From Phoronis australis (lineage: Eukaryota; Phoronida; Phoronidae), in assembly GCA_002633005.1 (NCBI GenBank), contig NMRA01000010.1, forward strand, positions 1,173,252 to 1,237,251: a stretch of 64,000 nucleotides of DNA, in the 5' to 3' direction. The translations under genes were made by a program, and so were the position numbers. Every line of letters begins with the position of its first letter. Within the stretch, counting starts at the first letter, position 1. This document shows, in pieces, positions 11,501-24,063 of this stretch. Below the pieces are notes generated by a model that saw nothing but the letters and a program-made list of their open reading frames with translations, ran no database searches and had not been told where the DNA came from.

Positions 11501-14500
11501 AAACCGGATTTGTTATCTTGTAAGCAAGTTATAAGCCTGCATATTGTCAAATTAATAGATTAGGTTTTTGCGTCAGACCACTTGTGGTCATGAAAGTGGT
11601 AACAGTTTGTAACTTATTACTGGTTTCTTCCTTAATGGCTTCTGTGCTTTGAAAGACGTGGTTTGAGACTATGCTCAGTGCAAAAAATGACCCACTGTGA
11701 TAAGCCAACGTGTTGAGTCTTGTCTATAACAAAGCATCTGTTATCACCAGTCTCTGAAATTGCTTCATATTTAATTAAGGAATGAGTTGAGACCAGTTGA
11801 ATGTAGTTTTCAAGAGATTTAAATCAAAAAGGAGTTTTTGATGGTAGGTGGGCTTTTATTACCTTTAAATTAAGCTACAGTGATGAATTTGACGGTTGAC
11901 TTTCTTGTTGGCAAAAATGAGAAAAGTTACTTACTAGGAGACATTTAGTTAGTTCAACATAACGATTCAAACCTGCTACTCAAGTCCTTGATCACATGAC
12001 TGTTCTTACCACTGTTGTGAAACCGGATGGTGGGAAGATCAGTCATGCGATCAAGGGTGTGAGCTGCAGGCTTGAATGGTTATGCTCAAGTAACTAAAGG
12101 TCTCCTAGTAAGTAACTTTTCTCATTTTTACCATCATCACTCGAGGTAACGATGAACACTTCTAACCGACTTTCTTGTTGCTGTCTTTTTTCCAGGTGTG
12201 GATGAGGGGAAGGCTTTTGGCTGTAACAACTGGTGGGTCCTGGCAACAGTGTGTATACTGATTGGCACGGTGGGCATTGTAACTGTGTCTGTGATCGTCA
12301 ACTCACAGCAGGCTGACCCCAAACAAGTGAGTTTGGACTGGTGGCACCACAATGACTAAATACCACAGATGTCTTATTTATGTTTGTTTGCCCTAGCTTA
12401 GCTGGTCCCATTTTACAAAGTAGCCAGCATCTGTATTACAATGTAGCCAGCATCTGTATTACAAAGTAGCCAGCATCTGTATTACAAAGTAGCCAGCATC
12501 TGTATTACAAGGTAGCCAGCATCTGTATTACAAGGTAGACACTTTCTTTATTACAAAAGCCCCATCATCTGTATTACAAAGTCCAGACCTGAGCCACACA
12601 AACAAACTTTCCAAATTTGTCAAGGTAATAGAGCAGTCACTGAATAATTGACTGCCGCTTCACCCACCTGGTCTCGTGATGCAACCTTAGACTAACTAAA
12701 GACAATGGCCGCAAGTAATCGATTGTGTCTAAGCGAAATACTGGGCAATTTTGGATAATCATTTTGCCATCATTGAGAATTCGAGGGAGACAACTGTCCA
12801 GTGAATATTAAGTCAATTCTGATAAGCTGTTGTATTTGCATTGGTCATTTAGTCTCTGGCATGCTCAAGTCTGTCGGAGAAATTTTTCACAATATTTCGT
12901 TTTTTTTTGGTTTTGGAAATGGAATAAACTAGACTTTCTCAACTGAACAAACTGGATATTTGCTAACTTGTTTACATAATGCACATTGACATAAGTTCTT
13001 TTCATCATTTTGTCTTGAAAATGACCAATGCTTTCATTTGTCTTACGTAGAAAAATGTCCAAGGAAAATGTTTGCTAGTGACATGTTTACATAACGTTAC
13101 CCACTTCTGTCAGTAATGCTATTTCGATTGACACCTCGCCACTATTTCTCAAAGAGTCTATTATCTTATCTTTTTGCTAAAAATTGCCAACGAATGGCTT
13201 AGCCTATTTCACAAAATCAGGTTAAGGCTAAAATTCAGAATGTCTGTCTACAACTCAAAGCTAAAAGACTGAAATTCATGGCCTGCTCAGCAGCAGACTA
13301 CACGCCAAAGTTGAAAAACAAAAAAGTGATCTGGATAAGACTCCGAGAAACTGAAACAGGCCCGTGGTGCTACTGGTTAGTCGAACAATCAATTCTGGAT
13401 GCGAGTCTCGAGTTGAGGCTTGTAGTTTCTGGCTCAGCCGCATTTAGCTTTTTGAATTGACGTGTGTAGTCTATGTTAAGGTGACTTTTACTTGCATCTT
13501 CTTGTCACACAAAATAGATATTTCAAGCTGGGTGTTCAAGTTTAGTTCTCTGGAGCATGACAATCTTAATATCAGTTCACCCGATTAGAATTGCATCATC
13601 TCAGATGCAAGGTAGGCACTGTCAGAATCCTGTGTCTTGATGATTGCCTGCTTTACACCACTCACTGTTTTTGTTGTGTAAACATTACGTTGCAGTTTGG
13701 TGTTGTATTTGATGCCGGCTCTACCCACACCAAAGCATTTGTCTACAGATGGATGGGTGATAAGGTGAACAACACAGGGGCTGTGGAACAGGAAACCTCT
13801 TGTGAGGTCAAAGGTGAGATGTCGGCATAGGGTCAAGAGTTAACATGGGGTCATAGATGTGGAGCATTTAAGGTCAGGTGTCATGTGTTCCCTTCAGTTG
13901 ACAACATGGGCTGTGGAACTTTTTGACAGAAGTGTTGTCTTGTCCTTATTTTTAATAGCAGACTTTTTGTTTTAAAAGTTCCAGACACTATTGTATACAG
14001 GCTGACAGATTACACAAACAGAAATCGCTCAAGTATTGTATAAATTTTTTTATGTCTGTACTTCTTTTTTGCATGGTTTTATGGTTCCATATTGGTTTTG
14101 TGTGCATGATACACTGAATATGGTTTCATGGACTTATTGTACATGAAGACTGCTGACTATTGTGTGAATTACTGCTGTGGTGCATCTGTAGGTCCACCAC
14201 TTGCCTTTCTGAGGAACAAGGTGAAAGAGACGTTCAGCAGCTGTTTAGATGAAACGGCCAAAGCCATCCCTGCCTCGCAGCAATCAACGTCTCCAGTGTA
14301 CCTTGGTGCCACTGCAGGCATGAGGGTACTTAAGTAAGTAGTGGTCTTCAATCTGCTATATGCTGTGTAGTTGTTAAGCTTTGCTTAGTGAGTTTCATAT
14401 TTAATTGAATATCACAACAAGAAGGCAATGTAAGGGCTAAATGTATATGTGGGCACATGTAGTCAGCATGGTATCCATCCTTACTTTTGCTTTATGACTG

Positions 14501-17500
14501 TTTGACATGTCTTGATGAAACTTAGCACGAGTTTAGTTTGTGTGCTGACACCTGTCGGTTTTTGGATGAATTTTATTCTCTGCCACTTTGCAGAGTGTTG
14601 GCCATATTGTTTACCACACAATACTTATCGTGTGTCGTTGATTGTCAGAAGGATCTCTTGATTTTGATGAATTTAGGTGCAGAAGTACTTGGTGGGGATG
14701 TAGCCGTTCAGATTCAGTTACTGCCAAGTATCTCCTCATGTCGGTCATTATAGCTGTGGACAAACGATTTCTTGACCGTTGGCTATTATTGAAATATTTA
14801 GCATGTTTTAATGAAACTTGACACAGAATGAAGTCTACTTCAGTTTTTCGTGCAGAGTAAGCCACTGTCTTGCAATAGATGAGAACAATGTTTGGATGGT
14901 AAACATTCACCTGTTTATTTTGCTTGAAGTCGAGTCTAAATAGGCAATACTGGCTGTCCCAATTTCAAGAATTATGACAAAGACAAATTTTTGTGTTGAC
15001 AGCTGTTTTGGGCAATTATATTTCAGACTTTATTGATACAAAATGCAGTGTCCATATTTGAGAAATCCGATTATAGCCAAAATTACCCATGTCCCAATCT
15101 TCAGAATCAAAAAATTTAATCTTTGCTTGAATTACTGTGTCACTAGTTTTAGAGATTATCCCGAACTGGAGAATTTTTAAGGTAGATAATTCTTCAGTCT
15201 GAATTTGGAGACTGTACTTCGTGCCGTGCTGTAGCCATCATTCCAAGGTCATTCCACGTTGTTTTATCAAAAAGTTTGTACTGTTTTCACAGCGCGACAA
15301 GCCCTCAAATGGCTGAGTTAATATTGGAAGAGGTTCGCACTACTTTCTCGTCATCCGTCCTTCAGGTGCAAAACAGGAAAGATCAAGTGAGGATTCTCTC
15401 TGGATCAGAGGAAGGGTCATTTGGATGGATAACAGTGAACTATCTTCTTGGCTCATTTGGAAATGTGAGATTTTGTTATTAATGTCTCATTACAGAGGAC
15501 GTCTGGTCAAATAACTCTCACCTGTTACTGGATATGTATATTCTATAATGATGTTGTTTTTCATGTGTGTAGATATAATGAGGTAATTGCTCAACAAAGT
15601 TAACTGTGGTAACGATTTCCTACCTTTGATGGCAAATCATGACTACTATAATTCTGTTCAGATATCAGCATTACCCATTTCCATACTCAGCAAATGGTCT
15701 TGTGTAATAATATTGTTATAGTTCAGGAGGTATATTGGATACTTACTTTCACAAGTTTCTTGCTGGTATTGCTGTACAATTTAGGATAAGTTTTGTGAAC
15801 TCAGCTATATTCACTACTTGCACGAATTCGCCATTATACTTGAAAACGAGGCGTTATGTCCAAGCTACAATGGTCTGCATGTTTGGAACCCGCATACTTT
15901 TACGCTTGCATTTTTAAATTTGATGCTAAAACGAGGAGTTGTGTCCTAAACAACAATCATTTTTGCAGTGCCACCAAAGTGTTCGAGTAGTGAATTGGGC
16001 TGAGAAAGAATTTGTGCTGTTAGTTCAACAATATCTCATTATTTAAGTACCACTTACCATATTTACCATATTAGAGCATTAATGTGTTTATGATCCCGAT
16101 TTTAATGTTGTAGTTTATAAAGACTCCGCAGTGGGACTTAGTTCCAACCTCGCCCAACCCCGCCGTGGGGGCACTCGACATGGGCGGAGCCTCACTTCAA
16201 ATAACTTTCCTACCGGCGAAATCATCGGAGATCATGCCAGCCGAGCAGACTGTGCAACTGAGCTTGTTCGGGCAAAACTACACAGTTTACACGACCAGTT
16301 TCTTGTGTTATGGCAAGATGGAGGCCGAGCGCAGACTGTTGGCCTTGCTGGTGAAGGTTAGTTTTTGTCAAGAGATCTTTGTTTGCTTCATAACTGCTTA
16401 TTGTCACCAAGTTTACCAGGTTGATTCCATCACTGCGCCCCTAGTGGCTATTTGTCATGTGCCCACCTCAATGTCTACCAGACGAGTTCTCCTGTTGGAT
16501 ATTCTTGAAATTTTGCAGATATGTTGCATTTGATTACTTTCCTATTCAAAGTGCACCTTTTTGTGGTTGCAAAGGGCTGTCAATGAAAATCACACGCAAA
16601 TAGGAAATGTTATTCCACTCATCAATTAACTCAGTCTTCGAAAAATTTTTTACTATTGATCATTATAATGAATTGTCCTTGACACTTACCCGTCAAGTGT
16701 TTAATCATATACATTGTGTGAGATGTATTGTGTACATGCACATGTAGATATTCTGTTATCGTCTTATGACATCTTGGGCTGCACATTTTTTCATGATGTG
16801 CATCTGATGTAGGTCAAAGGTTCAATCTGTTGCATCTTCAGGACGATGCGTGCACTGTTGTGTTACACTATTTGGGCTGAATTTCGTCCTATATTCGGGG
16901 CATTTTGAAAGAAATTTGTGATGGGAAAGACCAAACAAAATCAGGCAAAATGAAGGAATCTATGATTTTCACATTTTTTCACAGAGTTGTGCGAGAATCC
17001 AAGTTGAGCTTTATTAAGGAGTCAATGCAAGAAGAATTGTAGCATGGAACTTTGTCCAAGTTACATGAAAATTTTATTGTAGTTACTTATTCATCTTGCT
17101 TCAGAAACTCAATACTCCCTCTCCCAACTGGTAACTCTGAATCACTTTTGGCTGAGTTTCAATTTGAATACCGCTAACAATAAACATTATTTTCTTTTGT
17201 GGCTATCGTTGTTTTTGTTTGAGGACTGTGGAGCAGAGATGATTGTTAGTGATAGACAAGCTGACATGGCTTAGGCCTATAATAATGCGAAAGAATTTGA
17301 AGATATTGGAATAGGGAAGCACTTAGTGGCTGGTATTAAATTTTATACTAAATTGCCAGGAGCAAGGCTATAGTGAGAACATCACCAATCCATGTGCACC
17401 CCAGGGTAACATGACCAGCGTATCTGGCGTTGATGTCTTCCATCCACCCTGCACCAGCGCTGATGGCAGGGTCATCCCTGAGGTATGTTTTTATTTTGAC

Positions 17501-20500
17501 TAAGGGAGTGTCACAGTACGAACACGAGTACACCGGGATAGTGCTTAGGGAACTTGGAAAATGTTATCAAGTGGCATTTGCATATATTTGGGGACCGGGG
17601 GGGGGGGAGGGGGGGGGCGGGGGGGTTCATTGAGACATTTCAGTTCGATATTTTACTTTTATGAAACAGTGACAATCAACACTCGTAATGCCCATCACAG
17701 AAAAAGGAGCATTTTCTTGGTTGCTCATTTACCTGGCTGTTCACTCACCTGATCGTTTATGTACCCGGTCATTGTTTTATTTGACCCTTCATTTGCTTGT
17801 GGACATTTGTTTACTTGACCTTTCATTTACTTGGGTGATCATTTACTTGGCTGTTCATTTCGCAGCATCATGCCAAGGAGGAATAATTTTGTGTGTTTTT
17901 GCATTAACTGAATTCAGCTCCGCAAATGGAAATCTTTGTACACTGTGCTTACTGCTCTATTGTGAAGGAAGCAGCACATCAAAACATTTGAGATTTCAAT
18001 TACCCGTTCAAAGCTCGCTAATGTTTTGAAGGACTTAGAATTTGTGGCCTAATTATGAAATTTTTCATTTATATAACTTGCAGTTGAACAGATATCATTT
18101 CTAGCCTGATTGTTTCTAGGGTACGGTGTACAAGTTCCAGGGCACTGGTAACAGCGCACAGTGTCGAGAAGCAGTCAACAAACTGGTGAACACATCTCAG
18201 TGCCAATACAAACAGTGCGCCTTCGACGGTGTCTACATGCCGCCGCTGTATGGATCCTTCATTGTAAGATGCTCTCCAATATATTACACACTCTGTTGTT
18301 ACGCAGTAAGCTTGGGCAGATATTTACAGCCACGTACAGGGACATCTTTAAAGCGGCTACAATCCTGCTTTCGATCATGATAAACCAACTTTTGATTTAG
18401 ACCACTTTGCGTTGTGAAATTTGTTTCTGATTATTCGTTAGTTAATGTAGAGGGGATTTATGGGGTTGGAAGGAGCTGATAATAGTTGCTGTTTGAGAGT
18501 TGGCTCTACAAGTTGGCTTGTCAGGGTGAGTAATTTGTTGTACTGAGCATGGTCTCAAGGAAGAACGAGATGTCAGTGTTTTGCAAACCCAGCGATCACT
18601 TCTCGTCTGAGTAAGAAAGAAATTGCGACCAGTTTAGTAACAGTAATTAGTTGAAGTTCACTTCTTGGATAGAACACGGGTCATAGCCACTTTAAAATGT
18701 CCACTGGAGTTCTTCAATTTCTTCAGCAATAGTCTGGTGTGACATGCCCGCAGTTTGAGAACCAGTTGATGCCCGTTATTCAGTGGAGAAAACTGGTTCT
18801 CAAAATGCGGTCACGTTCTGTCATACTATTACCCATTTCTACTGTGGCTAAATTTTCTGTCGTCCTTTTGACCTTTACTTGTTATTGTTGTTGTATAGGG
18901 CACTTAACATATGTTTCAATCAAAACATTGTTTGCCATCTACATGGTGTATACCTTGTCCTAATCCTGGAAGCAGCATAGAGTTCAATAATGTTAAGACC
19001 TCACTAGGACCTCGTTAAAACAGCAAGACTTCGCAAGATTATGCAAGATATTGCCTTGTATTTTCAAGGAGAGCATGTGATTTTGGCTAGGTTTTCTTGC
19101 TGTGAGGCAGCTTTCGAACGCTACCCTAATGTAGACATTTTAAAGTATTTCAGATTTTTAGACACGAGTTTAAGAACTTCTGTCTAAAAATCTGAAATAT
19201 TTTTATTTTGTTTGTTTTTTTATTATTGGTCTACTCGTAACAAAAAGCGAACAAGGGGTCAGATTGGGTACGTGAAGGTGCCGATAACTGAACTGGTATT
19301 TGAAACATTGATCTGTTATCATTGCTTGGTGTAGCTGATAAAAGAGAGCAGTTTTTAGGGACGTTTTTTCTCTGAAGAAACTACAGACAGAGAGGAAATA
19401 TTGGAAATAGGTACGACATTCTGCAAAGAACTATAATATAAATCATCTCTATTAGTACAAACTCCACCAAACAGAGCTGTCACTGTAGACACAACAGAGG
19501 ACATAACAAATGAAGCCCCAGAAATAACGTCAGAAGTAGAGAAAACTCTAAAAGAAATGAAAAAGAACAAGGCCCCCAGTATTAATGAACTAACCAGTGA
19601 CATCATAAAATTGGGAGGAGATGATACGGTAATACAAATCACAAAAATATACAACAAAATACTGTAGATAAGGAAAATACCTACAGAACGGAAAGAAGCT
19701 AAGATAATAATTCTACATATGAAGGGAGACAGAAAAGACATAAAAAACTACAGACGAATCAGCCTACTGTCCCATATGTACAAAATGTTCACAAGAATAC
19801 TGCAGAGAAGTATGGAGACAACACTAGATCTTAACCAACCAAGAGAACAGCCTGGCTTCAGAAAGGGTTATTCAACAGCAGAACATCTTCAAACCCTAAA
19901 TCAAATAATAGAAAAATACAATGAATTCAACTTACCATTATGTGTTGGTTGTATAGATTACAAAAATGCATTCGACTCAGTGGAGCATTCAGCAATTTCA
20001 GAGTGCACTACGACAGATTGGAAATCATGAGGCATGTGTAAACATAATGGAGAACATCTATACAAACGCAACAGCAAAACTACACTAAGTCTTGGAAAAT
20101 CAGACATCAGGAAAAATTCCAATAAGAAGATGCGTGAGACAGTACTACAGGAAGTTTTCAACAAGGCACATTTGGAGAGGAGAGGACTCAACATAGATGG
20201 TGAGAACTTAGCGGATTTGCGATTTGCAGATGATGTGGCCCTTATGACAGAAAACATTATGAAGACATGGAAATGCAACTGAACATACTAAATGCTTTCA
20301 AGTTGACCTGAAAATACACAGTGGAAAGACTAAATACATGACAAATTTCAAGTCAGACTGAAGACCAGTTGGAAATCGAAGACACACCTATAGAGAAAGT
20401 GAAAGACTACAAATACCTTGGACAAACTATTACAATGGAAGAGACAACAAAACAAGAAGTGCTGATAACACTAAAAGCAGGTTGGTGTTGTTTCGGCAGA

Positions 20501-23500
20501 TACACAGAGATATCCCTAGACGAAAAGCTTCTAATAGCACTAAAGAGAAAAGTGTACAACCAGTGCGTTATGCCAGTAGTGACTTATGGGTGCCAAACAT
20601 GGTCACTTACTAAAGAACTTATGAAAAAGATGCAAACAAACCAAAGAGCAATGGAAAGGAAACTGCTGGGCATCCGCTTGAAAGACAAAATACCAAATCC
20701 CCAAGATAACAGATATAACAACATGCATAACAAAAACAAAATAGAGATGGGCTGGTCATGTGGAAAGAATAAAGGATAACAGGTGGACTCTGAGGACAAC
20801 CGAATGGCAGCCCAGGAAAGGCAAGAGAACAATGGGGAGACGAAAGAGACGATGGTGAGGCGGCATCATGCAGAGAGATGGGGCAACATGGCCAAGGACA
20901 GCTAAGAACCAAAAACAATGGAGGGATCTGGCGGAGGGCTACTTCCTGCAGTGGAAGGACACAGCCTAGGTGAACAGGTGAAAGAGGCCCATTTTATGAG
21001 AGTACAAGACACTCGATTATTGTTTTGTAGCCAGATGAACAAGGCAAAATGTAGGTTTAAAATAGCAAGAAATTTTTTGAAGTATTGTATTCTTCTGAAT
21101 ATGCCTCAAGGTTCATGCAGTTCATTTATCTACTTTCCAGGCATTCAACAGTTTCCTGTTTGTTGCCCGAGATCTCAACTTGACCACTGGAGTACCACCG
21201 GACCAAGGTTTATTTAGCCTAGAAGCGTTTAGGAATGCCACCTCTAACTTGTGTAATAAGACCTATGATGAGGTATGCTTGTATATCATTAGAGAAGATA
21301 TGGGTTTATGTGGTGCTATCATAGGTCTATAAAAGAACATACTTTGGCGGTTATGAATTTCACGCTCTTGAGTTCCATCACAAGTTAAGTTGAGCGGAAT
21401 AACTGACTCTGTAGCAAATGAACGATCTTCGATTTTCGTAGACGTACTTGGTCCATTGTAAGCCTTGCGGACATTCATTTGCTTCTAAATTTTTGGTTTT
21501 GCCTGTGTCCGATAACAAAATGTTTGATAGTAGAGAGTCTTTAAGTTGGAAATAAGTCTGCCATTTTCTAAGCATGAATTATCATATACATCATACAACG
21601 TTCTTAACCTTGCTATAACTCTGTTATATGAATGCGCCCTTGGACTAACCGTCCATGTAATGTGAATGCATTTGTGAAGGCATCATGACCACGTCCAGCT
21701 GATGACAGATATGAGGTCACAAGCAGAGGAAGATAACGTTATATACTCTTTTGTATATATTTCAAATACATCAAACTTGTGCATTTCGCTTACCCAAAAG
21801 ATGGTTCGGTTAACCTGTTACCAGTTTGACAAGAGACTTCCATAGATTGCTGACATGTATTGTATCCACCTGTTCTGGGGGTTTGGTGCCATGCCAAGTT
21901 GTATAGTCGACCCTTCTTTCGTTTTGGGCGTGCTACAGATGGCTAGAACCATGATGTTCTGTCGGTCAAATGAGAGCATTTCAGCATTGCACACATCTGT
22001 GTCCATGATGTGGACCAGAGGAATTATGGCTCTTTCGTATGAGTGGTTTTTCTACAAAGATGAGGACACAGGTGACAGACCTATGGAAGGCTGGCTTTAG
22101 TACACTTTTATGTTTTCTCATTCAACTAGAAATTACCTTGACCTTGTCTGTTTGCTTGTTTCAGCTTGTTAGTTTACCAGCGTCATTTAGAACTAAATTG
22201 TGCTTTGATGCCCACTATATCGACGTGATCCTAACTAAAGGATTCCACTTCACACCAGACTACTGGAGAAAGCATCTATATTTTAAAAGAAAGGTAATAC
22301 TTTGATTATAGTCTTGTTAAGGTTACCTTGAACTAGTTGCAGTAAACTTACCTTCTACCCAAAAACCGATGGCCGATTTTTGACCCCTTACTTTTGTAAA
22401 ACTGGTCTCAATTTGTTGCCGGCATAGTCGAGAAGATATTTCTGCAGGCTTGGAAGGTATTAACAGTTGGTTGGGCAAACTAAGTTGCCATAACCTGCTT
22501 AGTCATTTTATGCTCGGAAGACATTAAGATCAATGTATCAGCTTTGGCTTAATATAGAACTTAGACTTAGAACTAGACTATTGCGGTCAGCTCATGAAAT
22601 GGCTTTGTGGTGTAATGGATAACTTGCCTATTGTGAGCTGAGCTGCGTAGACCGCAAGACATTAGCTTGCACTGGTGAAATATCTTCACTTAAGGAACAG
22701 ATTGAAGCAATACATTCACATAGGTGGATCCAGGGGGGTCAAGGGGTCCGGATCCCCTTTTTTCCCTTGATTTTAGTTATATCAAATCTAGAATTTTCAA
22801 ATTGTTGACTTGTACCCCCCTTTTTAAAAAATCTTTAATCCCACCCCCTTTTAAAAAATCCTGGATCTGCCCCCGATTCAATCATACTATTCAACGCTAC
22901 AATCTCGCCAGCCAATCACTTCGTTAGCTCCCATTTTGCTAGGATAGGCTAGTAAACTCCTGAGCATATGTGAGAAACTCTTGCTTTTCAATAATGAGTT
23001 TTTGTTTTGGTCAGACAAGACTTGGTCTGTGGTATGCTTTCCTGGACTCCAAGCCTTGAAATCCTTTCTAATCCTAGTTTTGGAACAGTATTTTGTCTAG
23101 TTCAAATATTTGTTTTTTGCATGAGACAGGTTTATTTCAGCTTTGAGTTGAATGTTATTTGTCAGTGTTAAAGACTGATGACTGCTGCCATCTTTTGGCT
23201 GTTTATGACTTGTATTTGCTGTGCTCTTCTGTGAGAGAGATAATGAAGTTAAGTTTGAGCATGAGCATGAAATCATGGCAGTTAATGGTTCTGATTTATT
23301 TAGCACTGCAAATCTCCCTACATCCTTCACATTTTCGCTTTGGAAGCTCTAATAGTCAGTATTCACTGTTTTGTTCCAATTTGTGTGATGGTGCAGTTCG
23401 TCAGACCTGACACTGTAAACAGTTTTTCCAGATTTACTTGCACTTCAAGTCAGAAACCAATTATTACATATGTGACCACTGAAAACGCTGCTTATCTTAT

Positions 23501-24063
23501 TTTTTTTAACAGTGGACAAGCATTTAACATTATCTATTTTAGGCTGCTCTAAACTTGCACTCAATCGAAAAAAAAACTTTTGATTAAAGCTAAAAGTGGT
23601 CTTAAAGTGCTTTTGAGCTTGGAAAGAACTGACAGTTCATTGTTACTTTAGACCACATTCCACACTTAGTCTGTCGTGACGAGCCAATTTTTTGGACTGT
23701 TCTCTAGCAATAACAAAGTGCCATTTTTTTCCAAGCCCTGAGTTTTATAATTAAAAGGATTGAACCAGAAATTATTTGTTGGGTTTATAATTGCTTTAAG
23801 CTCCTTCAAACTTTTTTGCATTTCAGATTCGCGGTTTTGAAGTTGGCTGGACTCTTGGCTTCATGATTAACACTACCAATTCATTCCCTGCCACCTCCAC
23901 GGTGGCGCCACTGTCTCCATTCGCTTTTGGCCTCCTTCTGACCATCTTCATTCTCTTTCTTTTGACCTCTATCGGGTTCGCGTGCCAGGCTCACCGGGTC
24001 AACGATAAGAAAGGCATGTATAAGAAACTAACGCAGGAAGGTCAGGCGTATGGAAGTATATAG
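8561..24063 (+). CDS. ENTPD: Ecto-nucleoside triphosphate diphosphohydrolase (CD39 family) with N-terminal ubiquitin-like exon
   Basis: This enzyme family hydrolyses extracellular NTP and NDP to NMP, ending purinergic signals. Exons: 8561-8798, 12196-12326, 13696-13813, 14192-14333, 15293-15464, 16114-16356, 17360-17482, 18120-18263, 21141-21272, 22165-22293, 23827-24063. All junctions are GT-AG with matching phases and give 602 residues. After the N-terminal exon come a membrane span (about 92-114), apyrase region ACR1 DAGSTHT (129-135), ACR2 YLGATAGMR (199-207), ACR3 SGSEEGSFGW with the family catalytic Glu at about 249, ACR4 ALDMGGASLQ (287-296), ACR5 ending GWTLGF (531-536), and a second span (556-576) with a short tail. 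The two-span layout matches cell-surface ENTPD1/2/3/8; the paralogue is unresolved. Residues 1-79 look like a ubiquitin-like beta-grasp domain ending LKNGDILYL, replacing the usual short cytosolic tail. An acceptor-like tract ending at 8505 suggests an upstream untranslated exon. The family call is firm; exon 1 is likely but rests on splice phase. Confidence 0.92.
9040..9130 (-). repeat. Dispersed repeat fragment, related to 60420-60485
   Basis: Read on the minus strand, CAGTGCATTTAAGAATGGCTG followed by ATCTCGAAATTGACA is closely similar to the plus-strand sequence at 60420-60485. The same frame can be read in both (VHLRMA, then SKLT), but neither shows a full domain. It lies in ENTPD intron 1. 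Confidence 0.4.
10112..10360. mobile_element. Non-autonomous DNA transposon (CAGGGCTTG family)
   Basis: The terminal inverted repeats CAGGGCTTGGAAT and ATTCCAAGTCCTG enclose about 220 T-rich bases without coding capacity. CATATT lies immediately left (10106-10111) and again at 10365-10370, four bases beyond the right end, consistent with a slightly eroded 6-bp target duplication. It sits in ENTPD intron 1. Its interior (AAGAGGAAA-type motifs) is the reverse-strand relative of the copy at 54818-55035. Confidence 0.7.
11912..12131. repeat. Foldback element beside ENTPD exon 2
   Basis: Left arm AAAATGAGAAAAGTTAC through TTACTAGGAGAC to CTTGATCACATGACTG; the right arm is its reverse complement with scattered mismatches, ending GTAACTTTTCTCATTTTTAC. 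Arms are about 95-105 bases with almost no loop. The element ends only about 65 bases before the exon 2 acceptor. The 13-mer GACTTTCTTGTTG occurs on both sides (11898-11910 and 12168-12180). Confidence 0.75.
12419..12583. repeat. Minisatellite, unit 23 bp
   Basis: Five nearly identical copies of the unit GTAGCCAGCATCTGTATTAC plus AAA/AAG/AAT, followed by two degenerate ones. It starts about 90 bases inside ENTPD intron 2. Confidence 0.9.
17597..17625 (+). repeat. Near-pure G tract
   Basis: 29 bases of G interrupted only by one A and one C, on the coding strand of ENTPD intron 7, about 115 bases after the donor. It could fold as a G-quadruplex in the pre-mRNA; exact length in such tracts is often misassembled. 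Confidence 0.8.
18749..18809. repeat. Short hairpin
   Basis: CGCAGTTTGAGAACCAGTT at 18749-18767 pairs with AACTGGTTCTCAAAATGCG at 18791-18809, two mismatches. It is in ENTPD intron 8; probably a small foldback repeat. Confidence 0.55.
19144..19200. repeat. Short AT-rich hairpin
   Basis: ATTTCAGATTTTTAGACA (from 19147) and TGTCTAAAAATCTGAAAT (19181-19198) are perfectly complementary around a 16-base loop. It lies about 200 bases before the LINE fragment in ENTPD intron 8. Confidence 0.6.
19380..20985 (+). mobile_element. Decayed non-LTR retrotransposon (LINE) reverse transcriptase
   Basis: Read in three plus-strand frames, this gives a broken LINE reverse transcriptase. In order: an N-terminal stretch with KEMKKNKAPS (about 19545-19575); IKNYRRISLLSHMYKMFTRIL (from 19740, the NYRPISLL motif of the family); QPGFRKGYST; CIDYKNAFDSVEH (RT block A-like, about 19960); LRFADDVALMTE (block C with the FADD catalytic pair, about 20215-20250); YKYLGQTIT (about 20410); and a C-terminal part with CVMPVVTYGCQTWSLT (about 20565). 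Stops and frameshifts at about 19665, 20028 and 20281 and the missing block B show it is dead. No endonuclease domain or poly-A tail is visible; the clade is unresolved. It lies in ENTPD intron 8 in the sense direction. Confidence 0.88.
22723..22877. repeat. Dispersed repeat with GGATCC-type termini
   Basis: It begins GTGGATCCAGGGGGGTC and ends AAATCCTGGATCTGCCCCC, so the ends are inverted relatives. C-rich blocks alternate with TTTTTAAAAAATC. Same terminal style as 31788-31941, 33014-33306 and 47881-48188. ENTPD intron 10, no coding capacity. Confidence 0.6.

Noticed and set aside
19355-19741. 128-codon minus-strand open frame
   Set aside because: It is the shadow of the plus-strand LINE reverse transcriptase.
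22600-22680. tRNA-like stretch (TGGTGTAATGGATAAC)
   Set aside because: No B box and no cloverleaf partner stems nearby.
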